DNA of 64,000 nt from Anaerolineales bacterium (GTDB lineage: Bacteria; Chloroflexota; Anaerolineae; Anaerolineales; DRMV01): the NCBI GenBank assembly GCA_027023425.1, contig JALVVL010000004.1, positions 1 through 64,000 on the forward strand, written 5' to 3'. A model generated the notes under the pieces. It did no database searches, was not told the DNA's origin, and saw nothing but the letters and a program-made list of their open reading frames with translations. The translations under genes were made by a program, and so were the position numbers. Numbering within the stretch: position 1 is the first letter of the stretch; every line of letters starts with the position of its first letter. This document shows, in pieces, positions 1 to 8,676 of this stretch.

Positions 1-461
1 CCCCTACCCAAACCCCTTCGCCCACCCCGCGGCCAACCCCCACGCCGACGCCGCCGCCTAAGCCGCTCCCTTCAGGCATTACCGGCCTTCCCCCCGGCGT
101 TGGGATGAACGACAAATGGATTGACATCAACCTCAGCCGTCAGCGCCTCTATGCCTATGTGGGAACGCGCCTTGTGCGGCAGTTTTTGATTTCCAGCGGC
201 GTAGCCGCACACCCAACCGTGCTCGGCACTTATCACATTTACGTCAAATATGTTTCAACTTTGATGGTAGGCCCCGGTTATTACCTGCCAAATGTGCCTT
301 ACACGATGTATTTTTACCGCGGTTACGGCATTCACGGCACGTATTGGCACCACAATTTTGGTACGCCCATGAGCCACGGCTGTATCAACATGGAAACCAA
401 TGACGCGCGCTGGCTGTTTTACTGGGCACCTCTGGGAACCGTGGTGAACATTCACTATTGA
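1..461 (+). CDS. L,D-transpeptidase (YkuD fold), 5'-truncated by window edge
   Basis: This is the C-terminal part of a secreted L,D-transpeptidase, an enzyme family that makes 3-3 crosslinks in peptidoglycan or attaches proteins to it. The catalytic signature is present near the C-terminus: a YGIHGTYWH stretch followed by SHGCIN with the nucleophilic cysteine about 26 residues from the end. A Met codon lies at 105, but the frame stays open to the window edge and encodes a Pro/Thr-rich linker (PTQTPSPTPRPTPT), so the gene starts upstream and the signal peptide is not visible. Such linkers are common in anchored or exported proteins of this lineage. A second transpeptidase follows 30 bp downstream, so the two are probably co-transcribed. 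Substrate specificity cannot be told from the sequence. Confidence 0.88.
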   Translation, partial: PTQTPSPTPRPTPTPTPPPKPLPSGITGLPPGVGMNDKWIDINLSRQRLYAYVGTRLVRQFLISSGVAAHPTVLGTYHIYVKYVSTLMVGPGYYLPNVPYTMYFYRGYGIHGTYWHHNFGTPMSHGCINMETNDARWLFYWAPLGTVVNIHY

Positions 462-491
462 GCGACGAGTCCTCCTGCTACCGCAAGTGCC

Positions 492-1529
492 ATGTCCGAT
501 TTCACCGATGCTTTGCCCTCACGCTTGACGCGCCGCGATGTGTTGAAACTCGCGGGCGTTGGTTTGCTGGGGCTTGTGCTGAGCGCGTTTGGGCGCGCTG
601 ATGCCGAATTTCCGGCCGACCAGCGCGGCCGGGTGGCCTATGAACGAATTGGCCTTTATGCCAAGCCTTCGTTTGGCTCGCGCCGCCTGAAAACCCTTTG
701 GCGGGATGAAGTTTTTCCGATTGCGGCGGCAGTGATCGGCGATGAAAAGCCTGCCTACAACCGCGTGTGGTATTTCATCCCCCATCGCGGCTATGTGCAT
801 TCGGGCGGCGTCCAGCCTGTGCGCGTGCAACTCAACCCTCCGCAGGAAAGCATTCCCGAAAACGGCATCCTTGCCGAAGTTACCGTGCCCTACACCGACG
901 CTTTCCGCCAGCCGCGCCGCCACGGTGCGCCCGAATACCGCCTCTACTACGCTACCACCCACTGGGTTGTTGCCGCTACCAAAGACCCCTACGGCGAGGT
1001 TTGGTATCGGATGCAGGACGATAAGTGGGATGGCTATGCTTACTTTGCCCCGGCGCGCCACATCCGCCTTTTGACCCCGCGCGACGTCGCTCCCATTTCC
1101 CCAGATGTGCCTTTCACCGAAAAGTTGCTCCGTGTGGATTTGACCCACCAGATAGTGACCGCTTACGAAGGCAAGCAAGCGGTTTTTGCCGCCAAAGCCG
1201 CAACAGGCATGGGCTATTTCAGCACTCCTGTTGGCGTTTTTAGCACCTTCCACAAGCGCCCTTACCGCCACATGGCGGCTGGAAACCCCGCTGCGCCCGA
1301 ATATGATCTCCCCGGTGTGCCGTGGGTCTGCTACATAACCGAGAGCGGCATTTCCTTTCACGGCACTTATTGGCACAACGATTTCGGCAAACCGCGCTCG
1401 CACGGCTGTATCAACCTCAGCCCCACCGCGGCGCACTGGGTTTACCGCTGGAGCACCCCCTTCGTGCCTTTTAATAAACAGTGGTATTATAAAAAACACT
1501 TAGCGACGCGCGTGGAGGTGCATCAATGA
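492..1529 (+). CDS. L,D-transpeptidase with Tat-type signal
   Basis: A 345-residue exported cell-wall L,D-transpeptidase. The N-terminus carries a twin-arginine pattern (LTRRDVLKLAG) and a hydrophobic stretch (VGLLGLVLSAFG), suggesting Tat export. The middle (about residues 45-205) resembles two SH3-like wall-binding units, judging from repeated tyrosine- and tryptophan-rich segments. The C-terminal YkuD domain (about 210-335) has the active-site pattern ISFHGTYWH followed by SHGCIN, with the catalytic Cys near residue 306. It shares the HGTYWH and HGCIN blocks with the truncated gene just upstream, so the two are paralogues in the same domain. The ATG at 492 comes just ahead of the signal sequence. 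Its stop overlaps the next start (ATGA), implying translational coupling. Confidence 0.9.
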   Translation: MSDFTDALPSRLTRRDVLKLAGVGLLGLVLSAFGRADAEFPADQRGRVAYERIGLYAKPSFGSRRLKTLWRDEVFPIAAAVIGDEKPAYNRVWYFIPHRGYVHSGGVQPVRVQLNPPQESIPENGILAEVTVPYTDAFRQPRRHGAPEYRLYYATTHWVVAATKDPYGEVWYRMQDDKWDGYAYFAPARHIRLLTPRDVAPISPDVPFTEKLLRVDLTHQIVTAYEGKQAVFAAKAATGMGYFSTPVGVFSTFHKRPYRHMAAGNPAAPEYDLPGVPWVCYITESGISFHGTYWHNDFGKPRSHGCINLSPTAAHWVYRWSTPFVPFNKQWYYKKHLATRVEVHQ

Positions 1530-1951
1530 GGCGCAAGCCTTTGTTTGCCGGTTTGGTGTTTGATGAGGATGGTAAGCCGGTAGAAACCGCCTACATCGGC
1601 GATGAGCCGTTTTATGTGGTGGACGACGCGGGCTTTAGGCGCCACGTGCCTTCCGAAGAAGTTGACCGCTTCGTGCTCCGTGAATTGTTTGGCTTAATGG
1701 AGGGACATGAGGACTTGCTCGCCGAGCAGGCGGCGAAAATGCTCGGTCAGGACGACCCTTTCAGCAAGGCCGCTCTTGAAGTGCAGTTGAAAAATTTGGA
1801 TCAGCACATTGACGAGGTGTTGATGGTTGGCATTCCCGAAGAGCATGTTGCGTACTTGGGAATGATGGGTTTCCGCATTCGCATCAACCATCACGGCGAA
1901 GTGGTGGAAATAAACTGGCCCGGTTCCCCGGAGCCGGACGAAGATTTGTGA
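1526..1951 (+). CDS. hypothetical acidic protein
   Basis: A 141-residue protein I do not recognise. It starts in the ATGA overlap with the upstream L,D-transpeptidase, so it is very likely real and co-translated with it. It has no signal peptide and no membrane segment. It is acidic, with an early Phe/Tyr-rich stretch (YIGDEPFYVVDD) and a helical middle region rich in Leu and Glu (DEDLL, LDQHIDEVLM). The C-terminus is acidic (SPEPDEDL). A cytoplasmic partner or accessory role tied to the envelope enzymes is possible from position alone, but nothing in the sequence assigns a function. Confidence 0.7.
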   Translation: MRRKPLFAGLVFDEDGKPVETAYIGDEPFYVVDDAGFRRHVPSEEVDRFVLRELFGLMEGHEDLLAEQAAKMLGQDDPFSKAALEVQLKNLDQHIDEVLMVGIPEEHVAYLGMMGFRIRINHHGEVVEINWPGSPEPDEDL

Positions 1952-1987
1952 TCCCCTGCATCCTTTTTTTTTTGTTTGGAGATGAAC

Positions 1988-3142
1988 ATGGCCGAATTAC
2001 CCCAAACAGCCGAAATTGTCATCGTTGGCGGCGGGGTGATGGGCGCGAGCATCGCCTATCACCTCGCGGCGCGCGGCCAGAAGGGCGTCGTCTTGCTGGA
2101 AAAAGAGTCCTTCTTCGGCCTTGGCGCAACCGGACGCTGCGCTGGCGGAGTCCGTTACCAGTTCGCTACTGAAATCAACATCCGCCTTTCGCTGGAAAGC
2201 CTGCCGATGTTGGAGCGCTTCCCTGAGGAAATCGGCTACCCCATTGACTACCGCAAAATCGGCTACCTTTTCGTTCTCACCAACGAGCAAGACGTTGCTG
2301 CTTTCCGCGATGTCGTGGCTTTGCAGCACCGCTTGGGTGTGGACACCGAATGGTGGGATGGCGACGCGGTGCGCAAACGTCTGCCCATGATGAACTGGGA
2401 CGATGCCTTAGCCGCCACCTTCAACCCCAAGGATGGACTGGTTGACCCTAACGGCGTGGTGATGGGCTACACCCAGCGCGCCCGCCAATTGGGTGCGAAA
2501 ACCCTCACCGATGTTGAAGTCACGGGCATCCGAGTGGAAGGCGGCAGGGTGGTGGGCGTAGAGACCAACCGCGGCACCATCGCCGCGCCGGTGGTCGTCA
2601 ACGCTGCCGGGCCGTGGGCGGGGCTGGTCGGCAAAATGGCAGGCGTGGACGTGCCCATCCAGCCCATCCGCCGCCAATGGCTCACCACCACCCCGCTGGA
2701 ACTGCCGCCCGACTTCCCTTTTGTGATTGACTTTGCCCAAAGCCTCTACTTCCACCCCGAAGGCGAAGGGTTGCTGACGGGCATGTCCAACCCCAATGAA
2801 AAGCCCGGCTTCAACCAAAATGTTGACCCCGAATGGGAACTGGTGCACATGGAAGCCGCCATCGCCCGCTTCCCCGCGCTTGAGCGCGCGGGCGTAGTTT
2901 CGCGCGTCGCCGGCCTTTACGAAGTCACCCCCGACGCCCACCCCATCTTCGGCAAAACGCCGGTGGAGGGCTTTTACCTCTGCGCGGGCTTCTCCGGCCA
3001 CGGCTTCATGCACGGGCCCATTGCCGGCAAACTCACTGCCGAAATCATCCTTGACGGCAAAGCCACTACGGTAGACGTTTCTTCGCTGGATCTGGCGCGC
3101 TTTGCCGAAGGTCGGCTCATCAAGGAGTACAATGTGGTGTAG
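1988..3142 (+). CDS. FAD-dependent oxidoreductase, DAO/sarcosine oxidase beta-like
   Basis: A 384-residue member of the D-amino-acid oxidase fold, close in appearance to sarcosine oxidase or proline dehydrogenase beta subunits. The FAD-binding Rossmann motif is at the N-terminus (IVIVGGGVMGASIAYHLA). It is followed by a typical GATGRCAGGVRYQF block, a substrate-side region around RRQW, and a C-terminal second FAD contact (LYEVTPDAHPIFG, then CAGFSGHGFMHGP). Such enzymes oxidise secondary amines or N-methyl amino acids with FAD. No alpha, gamma or delta partner subunits lie nearby, so the substrate is unknown. I chose the ATG at 1988 because a GGAG lies six bases upstream; the ATG at 1982 is too close to it. 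Confidence 0.85.
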   Translation: MAELPQTAEIVIVGGGVMGASIAYHLAARGQKGVVLLEKESFFGLGATGRCAGGVRYQFATEINIRLSLESLPMLERFPEEIGYPIDYRKIGYLFVLTNEQDVAAFRDVVALQHRLGVDTEWWDGDAVRKRLPMMNWDDALAATFNPKDGLVDPNGVVMGYTQRARQLGAKTLTDVEVTGIRVEGGRVVGVETNRGTIAAPVVVNAAGPWAGLVGKMAGVDVPIQPIRRQWLTTTPLELPPDFPFVIDFAQSLYFHPEGEGLLTGMSNPNEKPGFNQNVDPEWELVHMEAAIARFPALERAGVVSRVAGLYEVTPDAHPIFGKTPVEGFYLCAGFSGHGFMHGPIAGKLTAEIILDGKATTVDVSSLDLARFAEGRLIKEYNVV

Positions 3143-3156
3143 TCCCGAAACTACAA

Positions 3157-3258
3157 TCCACAGATTACACAGATTTGCGCCGATTAGATTTGGGATAAAC
3201 CGCAGATTACGCAGATTCCGCAGAAAAAATCTGTGAGAATCTGTGTAATCTGTGGATT
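3157..3258. repeat. W1 word-repeat mosaic
   Basis: The gap between the FAD oxidoreductase and cinA is filled with CACAGATTA-type words and their complement. The left side (ATCCACAGATTACACAGATT) and right side (AATCTGTGTAATCTGTGGAT) form a long inverted repeat around an A-rich centre near 3225. The cinA ribosome-binding site follows directly. Confidence 0.9.
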
Positions 3259-3278
3259 CTTCTCACCAAGGAAATGCT

Positions 3279-4451
3279 ATGCCCTCTGCTGAAATCATCA
3301 CCATCGGCACCGAACTGCTGTTGGGCGAAATTGTGGACACCAACAGCCGCTACATTGCCCGCCGCTTGCGCGACGCGGGCATTGACCTTTACCGCACCAC
3401 CACCGTGGGCGACAACGCGGGGCGCATCGCGCAGGCCGTGCGCGAAGCCCTCCGCCGCGCCGACATCGTCATCACCACCGGCGGCCTCGGCCCCACCGTG
3501 GACGACCCCACCCGCAAAGCCATCGCCGACGCGGTGGGCGTGCCGCTGGAATTCCGCCCCGACCTGTGGGAAGACATCCAAAAACGCTTTGCCCAGTATG
3601 GGCGCAAGCCCACCGAAAACAACCGGCGGCAGGCGTTCATCCCGCAGGGCGCGACGGCCATCCATAACCCCGTGGGCACTGCGCCCGCCTTCATCGTGGA
3701 AACCGACGACGGCGTGGTCATCTCCCTCCCCGGCGTGCCCCGCGAGATGGAATACCTTTTCACCCACGAGGTGCTGCCCTACCTGCAGCGGCGCTTCAAC
3801 CTGCACGGCGTGATTCTGGCGCGCGTGCTCCACACCGCCGGAATGCCCGAATCGGCAATTGACGAGCAGATTGCTGACCTGGAGCGCCTCAGCAACCCCA
3901 CCGTGGGCTTGCTCGCGCACCCCGGCCAGGTGGACATCCGTATCACGGCCAAAGCCGAAAACGAAGAGGCCGCCGCAGCCATGATTGCCGAGGTGGAAGC
4001 CGAAATCCGACGCCGCTTGGGCACGCGCATTTACGGCGCGGACGGCGAAACGCTGGAAGGCGTGGTTTCGGCCATGATGGAAGCGCGCGGCATCACATTC
4101 ACCGCTTTAGAAGCCGGCCTTGAAGGGCGTTTGCTCCAGCGGTTGGGGCGCGTGGCGGGCTTCTTGGGCGGCAAGATGGAAGCCAAGCCCATCCCGGCCG
4201 AGGAACTGCTTGAGCGCACGCGCACCTGCTGCGACAACCGCCAAGCGGACTGGGCGTTAGGCGTCAGCCTTTTCGCCGCCGAAGGTGCAAATCGGTGCTA
4301 CGTGGTGCTCATCCGCCCCGAAGAGGAGGAAGTGCGCGAGTTTCACTACGGCGGCCCGCCGCAAATGGCGCCCGACTGGGCGACCAACATGGCGCTCACC
4401 CTCCTCCGCCGTCGCTTGCTAACGCAGGCATCCACAGAGTTCACCGAATAA
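3279..4451 (+). CDS. cinA: CinA-like protein with degenerate C-terminal amidase domain
   Basis: A 390-residue CinA family protein. The N-terminal MoaB/Mog-like domain (COG1058) is well preserved: EIITIGTELLLGEIVDTNS at the start, ITTGGLGPTVDDPTRKA near residue 70, and the PGVPREM loop near residue 155. The C-terminal third aligns in length with the nicotinamide-nucleotide amidase (PncC) domain but has lost its signature. Where active members have TAESCTGG, this protein reads TALEAGLEG, and the later GIAGPGGG block is replaced by LFAAEGAN. Amidase activity is therefore unlikely here; an intact copy occurs in the HD-PncC fusion at 36253. The ATG at 3279 has AAGGA six bases upstream and begins the conserved N-terminus; a GTG at 3252 lies in repeat DNA. 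Confidence 0.88.
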   Translation: MPSAEIITIGTELLLGEIVDTNSRYIARRLRDAGIDLYRTTTVGDNAGRIAQAVREALRRADIVITTGGLGPTVDDPTRKAIADAVGVPLEFRPDLWEDIQKRFAQYGRKPTENNRRQAFIPQGATAIHNPVGTAPAFIVETDDGVVISLPGVPREMEYLFTHEVLPYLQRRFNLHGVILARVLHTAGMPESAIDEQIADLERLSNPTVGLLAHPGQVDIRITAKAENEEAAAAMIAEVEAEIRRRLGTRIYGADGETLEGVVSAMMEARGITFTALEAGLEGRLLQRLGRVAGFLGGKMEAKPIPAEELLERTRTCCDNRQADWALGVSLFAAEGANRCYVVLIRPEEEEVREFHYGGPPQMAPDWATNMALTLLRRRLLTQASTEFTE

Positions 4452-4454
4452 AAC

Positions 4455-4513
4455 CACAGATTACGCAGATTTCACAGATTTTTTCTGCGCAATCTGTGAA
4501 ATCTGTAGTTTTT
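4455..4513. repeat. short W1 inverted repeat
   Basis: A minimal W1 element made of ACCACAGATTACGCAGATT, a short T-run, and its complement AATCTGTGAAATCTGTAG. It forms a near-perfect hairpin between cinA and folD. It could also act as a weak terminator, but no long U-tract follows. Confidence 0.85.
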
Positions 4514-4528
4514 GAATAGGAGTTCCCC

Positions 4529-5404
4529 ATGACCGCGAAAATCATCGTTGGCAAAGCCATCGCCGAGCGCCTGCGGGCGCAAATCGCCGCGGAGGTGCAA
4601 CAACGCGTAGACGCTGGCTTGCCCCGCCCCGGCCTCGCCACCGTGCTGGTTGGCGACAACCCGGCCTCGCAAATCTACGTCCGCATGAAGCACAAAGCCT
4701 GCGAGCAGGTGGGCATTCAGTCCTTCAGCCGCACCCTCCCCGCCGATGCCTCGCAGGCCGAAGTGGAAGCGGTGGTGGACGAACTGAACGCCGACCCGCG
4801 CGTCCACGGCATCTTGGTGCAACTTCCCCTGCCCCCCGGGCTGGACGAGGAGCGGGTGTTGGGGCGCATCCGCTTGGAAAAGGACGTGGACGGCTTCCAC
4901 CCCCTCAACATTGGCCGCCTCGCGCAAAAAGGGCGCGAGCCGCTTTTCGTGCCCTGCACGCCCGCGGGCATCATGGTGCTGCTGGAAGAAGCAGGCGCGA
5001 ATCTGGAAGGCGCGCGCGCGGTGGTGCTGGGGCGCTCCAACATCGTGGGGATGCCGGTGGCGCTGCTCCTGCTGCGCCGCAACGCCACGGTGACGGTGTG
5101 CCATTCCCGCACGCGCGATCTGCCTGCGGTGACGCGCGAGGCCGATGTGCTCATCGCAGCGGTGGGCCGCGCCGAAATGGTGCGCGGCGACTGGGTAAAG
5201 CCCGGCGCGGTGGTGATTGACGTCGGCGTCAACCGAGTAGAAGACCCCACCGCCAAAAAGGGCTACCGCTTGGTGGGCGACGTGGCGTTTGACGAGGTGA
5301 AAGAAGTTGCCTCAGCGATTACCCCCGTTCCCGGCGGTGTGGGGCCGATGACCATTGCCATGTTGCTCAAAAACACCCTGCGCGCGGCAAAACTTGCCGA
5401 TTGA
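4529..5404 (+). CDS. folD: bifunctional methylenetetrahydrofolate dehydrogenase/cyclohydrolase
   Basis: A 291-residue FolD, of normal family length. It interconverts 5,10-methylene-THF and 10-formyl-THF in the cytoplasm. The substrate-side motifs are present: the YVRMKHKAC block with the catalytic Lys near residue 54, VQLPLPPGLDEE, and KDVDGFHPLN. The NAD(P) side has PCTPAGIM, then GRSNIVGMPVALLL and CHSRT. The C-terminal ITPVPGGVGPMTIAMLL block is complete. A strong AGGAG lies before the ATG at 4529. It supplies one-carbon units that also feed the folate-dependent enzymes ThyX (25685) and MTHFR (63164). Confidence 0.96.
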   Translation: MTAKIIVGKAIAERLRAQIAAEVQQRVDAGLPRPGLATVLVGDNPASQIYVRMKHKACEQVGIQSFSRTLPADASQAEVEAVVDELNADPRVHGILVQLPLPPGLDEERVLGRIRLEKDVDGFHPLNIGRLAQKGREPLFVPCTPAGIMVLLEEAGANLEGARAVVLGRSNIVGMPVALLLLRRNATVTVCHSRTRDLPAVTREADVLIAAVGRAEMVRGDWVKPGAVVIDVGVNRVEDPTAKKGYRLVGDVAFDEVKEVASAITPVPGGVGPMTIAMLLKNTLRAAKLAD

Positions 5405-5440
5405 ATCTACGCTTCCAAGCGCCAATTGCGGACTGCGTTT

Positions 5441-6175
5441 ATGCCGATTGCCAACCTTTTCCCCACTTGCCTTGCCGACACCTTCCGCAAAAGGATTGTG
5501 GAAGCCACGGCAGAGGTTTTACGCCGCGCCGGCGCCGAGGTGCGCTTTCCGAAAGGGCTGACCTGCTGTGGTCAGCCCGCCTTCAACGCCGGTATGCGCC
5601 GCGAAGCCCGTCGCATGGCAGAGCACACCATCCGCACTTTGGAGCGCTACGAGGGGGCGGTGGTTTTGCCCGCGGGCTCCTGCGCGGCGATGATACGCAA
5701 CAACTATGCCGAACTTTTTGCCGACGATGCCGAATGGCGGCGGCGCGCCGATGCCCTTGCCGCTCGCACCTACGAGTTTTCCGAATATCTGGTTGATGTG
5801 CTTGGCGTTACCGACCTCGGCGTTCATTTTCCCTACCGCATTACTTACCATCCATCTTGCCACATGCTCCGCGCGCTCGGGGTTGACCGCCAGCCGCGCG
5901 CTTTGCTCTATGCCCTGCACGGCGCGGTTTTTGTAGAATTGCCCGACGCGGATGAGTGCTGTGGCTTTGGAGGCGTCTTCACCGCCGAACAACCCGAAAT
6001 TTCCCGATCAATGCTTGAGCGAAAGGTTGCCAACATTGCCAAAACCGGCGCTGATGTGTGTGTCACCGCCGACCCGAGTTGCCTTTTGCACATTCAAGGC
6101 GGTCTCAACCGCGCCGGCGTGCGTACCCGCATGATGCACATTGCTGAAGTTTTGGCCTTTCACCCTACCACTTGA
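5441..6175 (+). CDS. lutA: (Fe-S)-binding subunit of L-lactate oxidation complex, LutA-like
   Basis: A 244-residue protein with the two cysteine-rich CCG domains typical of LutA/GlcF/HdrB-type proteins. The first has an NLFPTCLAD start and LTCCGQPAFNAGM, and the second has YHPSCHMLR and ADECCGFGGVF. LutA works with LutB and LutC to oxidise L-lactate in the cytoplasm, and the fused lutB-lutC gene follows 33 bp downstream on the same strand. A TTG start at 5426 is also open. I prefer the ATG at 5441 because it begins at the conserved N-terminus, but no clear ribosome-binding site supports either one. The folD stop is only about 36 bp upstream, so transcription may continue from folD. Confidence 0.88.
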   Translation: MPIANLFPTCLADTFRKRIVEATAEVLRRAGAEVRFPKGLTCCGQPAFNAGMRREARRMAEHTIRTLERYEGAVVLPAGSCAAMIRNNYAELFADDAEWRRRADALAARTYEFSEYLVDVLGVTDLGVHFPYRITYHPSCHMLRALGVDRQPRALLYALHGAVFVELPDADECCGFGGVFTAEQPEISRSMLERKVANIAKTGADVCVTADPSCLLHIQGGLNRAGVRTRMMHIAEVLAFHPTT

Positions 6176-6208
6176 CACTGGAGCACCTGACACCGGAGCA
6201 CTCTCCTC

Positions 6209-8206
6209 ATGCCCATTCGCCCTAAGGACGCCATCAAATCGGCACTGAGCGACCCCGCCCTGCGCGAGGCGCTGACGGCAAACGCCGCGCGGCGGAAGGC
6301 GGCGCGGGCGCGGGCGTATTCCACCTTGCCCGAGCCGTGGGAGGTGATGCGCGAGCGCGCCGCTGAGGTGCGCGCCGCCGTGCTTGCGAATTGGGATGAG
6401 GTTTTCCAACGTTTTGTGGAAAATGCCCGCCGCAACGGCTACCACATCCACTTGGTTACCACTGCGAAGGAAGCGCGACAGGAGGCGCTTCGCATAGTCT
6501 CCGTAGAGGCGCGGCGCTTGGGCAAGGAATCGCTCCTGATTGCCAAATCCAAGTCCATGGTTTCGGAAGAAATCGGGCTAAACAAGGCGCTTGAAGCGGC
6601 GGGGCACAGGGTTGTAGAAACCGACTTGGGCGAATACATCATCCAACTGCGCGGCGAGCGCCCGGCGCACATCATCACGCCCGCGGTTCACCTGCGGCGG
6701 CAGGATGTTGGGCGCACATTTCACGAAAAACTCGGCGTGCCTTACACCGAAGACGTGGCCGAAATGACCGCCACGGCGCGGCGGGTTTTGCGCGATGTTT
6801 TCCTCCGCGCCGATGTGGGGGTGAGCGGGGCGAATTTCGGCATTGCCGAGACCGGCGGCATTTGCATTGTGACCAACGAGGGCAACGGTCGCATGGTTAC
6901 CACCCTGCCGCGGGTGCATATTGCGCTGATGGGCGCGGAGCGGCTTGTGCGCGACATGCACGATTTGGCGCTGATGTTGGAACTGCTCCCCCGCTCGGCG
7001 ACGGGACAGCAGTTGACGGTGTACGTTTCGCTGTTGAACGGGCCGCGGCGCGCCGGCGAAGACGCCCCCGAAGAGCGGCACCTGATAATTGTGGATGACG
7101 GGCGTCGTCGCATGGCTTCCACGCCGCTGGTGGACGGCTTGCGGTGCATTCGTTGCGGCGCTTGCCTGAATGCCTGTCCTGTTTTCCGGGAAATCGGCGG
7201 GCACGCTTACCTTGGCGTTCATGGCACGCCCACGCCTTACCCGGGCCCGATTGGGCTTGTGGTCAGCCCGGCGCTGTTCGGCGCGGATGAATTTGGGAGC
7301 ATGGCGCAGTTGTGCACGCTTTGCGGAGCGTGCGCCGAGGCCTGCCCGGTAGAAGTGCCCCTGCCCGAACTGATTTTGCGCGTGCGCGCGGGCTACGCCC
7401 CGCCTAGCCCGCCGCGCCCCGGTGAGCCGCTGCCGCCGCCGCGCTCCAAGCCTGCCCCGGGAGTGCCGTGGCATTTGCGGTTTTTCCTGAGCGTTTACAG
7501 CCGTGTTGCCTCCGTGCCTGCGCTTTACAAAATTGCTCAGCGGCTTGCCGCCCCGGTGATGCGCGCCGCGGCTCCGTTGACTCCTGTGCCGTTCCTGTGG
7601 GGCGCGCGCTCCAAGCCCGTGCCGCCGGAGCCAGTCCCCACGCCTCAAGCGCCGCCCGAGCCGCAAAAGCCCGCCGCGCAGGAGCAAAAGCGTTCGCGCG
7701 GGCTTGTGGAGGGCTTTGCCGCCGCGTTGCAAGCCTTGGGCGGTGAAGTGCGCCGATGCTCGGCGGCGGAATTGCCCGAATGCGTGCTTGCGGAGTTGCG
7801 CAACCGCGGCGCAACCGCCGTGTGCGCATGGGCGGATGATGAACTGCCCGCCGGCCTTGCCAAGGCTTTGCGAGCGGCTGGTGTGCGCTTTACCCAAAAT
7901 TGCGCCGAAGCCGCCGTGGGGATAACCGGCGCGCTCGCGGGCATTGCCGCCAGCGGCACAGTTGTGGTGACTGCCGCGGCAGGCAAGCCCCTCAGGGTGT
8001 CTTTGCTCCCCAAGGCGCATTTTGCCGTGTTGCCCGAAAGCAAACTCGTTGCGGATTTGGAAAGCGCCTTGGCGCTGCCGGAGTTGAAGCAGACGAGCAC
8101 CGCGGTGCTGATAAGTGGCCCTTCGCGCACCGCGGATATTGAAATGACGTTGACCATCGGCGTCCATGGGCCGGAGGAGGTGGTTGTTTTTCTCGTAAGC
8201 GGCTAA
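6209..8206 (+). CDS. LutB-LutC fusion, lactate utilization iron-sulfur protein
   Basis: A 665-residue protein combining two normally separate subunits. The N-terminal part (about 1-300) is a LUD domain of LutB type, with GANFGIAETGGICIVTNEGN near residue 210. Two 4Fe-4S clusters follow: CIRCGACLNACP near residue 312 and CTLCGACAEACP near 369. A Pro-rich linker (about 395-495) leads to a second LUD domain (about 500-665) resembling LutC, with GIAASGTVVV and a conserved GPSRTADIEMTLTIGVHGP tail. LutA lies just upstream. Together they should form the complete LutABC L-lactate dehydrogenase complex. Fusion should fix LutB:LutC stoichiometry at one to one. A short direct repeat built on GACACTGGAGCAC precedes the ATG. 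Confidence 0.9.
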   Translation: MPIRPKDAIKSALSDPALREALTANAARRKAARARAYSTLPEPWEVMRERAAEVRAAVLANWDEVFQRFVENARRNGYHIHLVTTAKEARQEALRIVSVEARRLGKESLLIAKSKSMVSEEIGLNKALEAAGHRVVETDLGEYIIQLRGERPAHIITPAVHLRRQDVGRTFHEKLGVPYTEDVAEMTATARRVLRDVFLRADVGVSGANFGIAETGGICIVTNEGNGRMVTTLPRVHIALMGAERLVRDMHDLALMLELLPRSATGQQLTVYVSLLNGPRRAGEDAPEERHLIIVDDGRRRMASTPLVDGLRCIRCGACLNACPVFREIGGHAYLGVHGTPTPYPGPIGLVVSPALFGADEFGSMAQLCTLCGACAEACPVEVPLPELILRVRAGYAPPSPPRPGEPLPPPRSKPAPGVPWHLRFFLSVYSRVASVPALYKIAQRLAAPVMRAAAPLTPVPFLWGARSKPVPPEPVPTPQAPPEPQKPAAQEQKRSRGLVEGFAAALQALGGEVRRCSAAELPECVLAELRNRGATAVCAWADDELPAGLAKALRAAGVRFTQNCAEAAVGITGALAGIAASGTVVVTAAAGKPLRVSLLPKAHFAVLPESKLVADLESALALPELKQTSTAVLISGPSRTADIEMTLTIGVHGPEEVVVFLVSG

Positions 8207-8310
8207 CCGCTCCGCCAGCGCCCCGTTCTGCCGAGTTTTGCGTTTACCGAGCGGCAGGCGAAGCGGATTTTTGTTATACTTTTTCAGTAACCATTCGGCC
8301 GCAAGAAATA

Positions 8311-8670
8311 GGTCAACGCAGAGACGCAGAGGTTAACGCCAAGGGCGCCAAGATTAACGCAGAGACGCGGAGGAAGCAGAGGCGCAGAGGACACCAAGGT
8401 TAACGCAAAGGCGCAGAGGAAACAGAGACGCAGAGAGCGCAGAGACGCCAAGGACGCCAAGGAAAAATTTCTGTGTTCTCTGTAAATTTCTGTGTCCTCT
8501 GTGGTTTTCTTACTCAATCGGTGAAAATCTGTGTCAATCTGTGGATAAGAACCACAGATTAACACAGATTACGACCCTACGACCTGACGACCTAACGACT
8601 CAACGACCCTACGACCTAACGACTCAACGACCTAACTCCCCAATCCCTCACTCCCTCAATTTCCTCAAGG
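8311..8670. repeat. word-repeat mosaic W3-W1-W4-W5
   Basis: The 470-bp gap 8207-8676 holds no gene. From 8311 it runs through W3 words (CGCAGAGACGCAGAGG, CGCCAAGG), W2/W1 words (CTCTGTAAATTTCTGTGTCC, AATCTGTGTCAATCTGTGG), a W4 run of CGACCTAACGACTCAACGAC words, and a W5 run (CCCCAATCCCTCACTCCCTC). The preceding 100 bp contain only a -10-like TGTTATACT at about 8271. Confidence 0.9.
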
Positions 8671-8676
8671 TCGGCA

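Noticed and set aside
6578..8167. Long open frame antisense to lutB-lutC, 529 codons
   Set aside because: It is a shadow of GC-rich codon use in the real gene; it has no ribosome-binding site or family motif. The same reasoning removes similar antisense frames such as 519-1499, 9223-10200, 22122-23222 and 48511-49473.
8262..8290. -10-like TGTTATACT after lutB-lutC
   Set aside because: It is about 400 bp from the next gene with a repeat mosaic between and no clear -35, so a promoter call is not justified.
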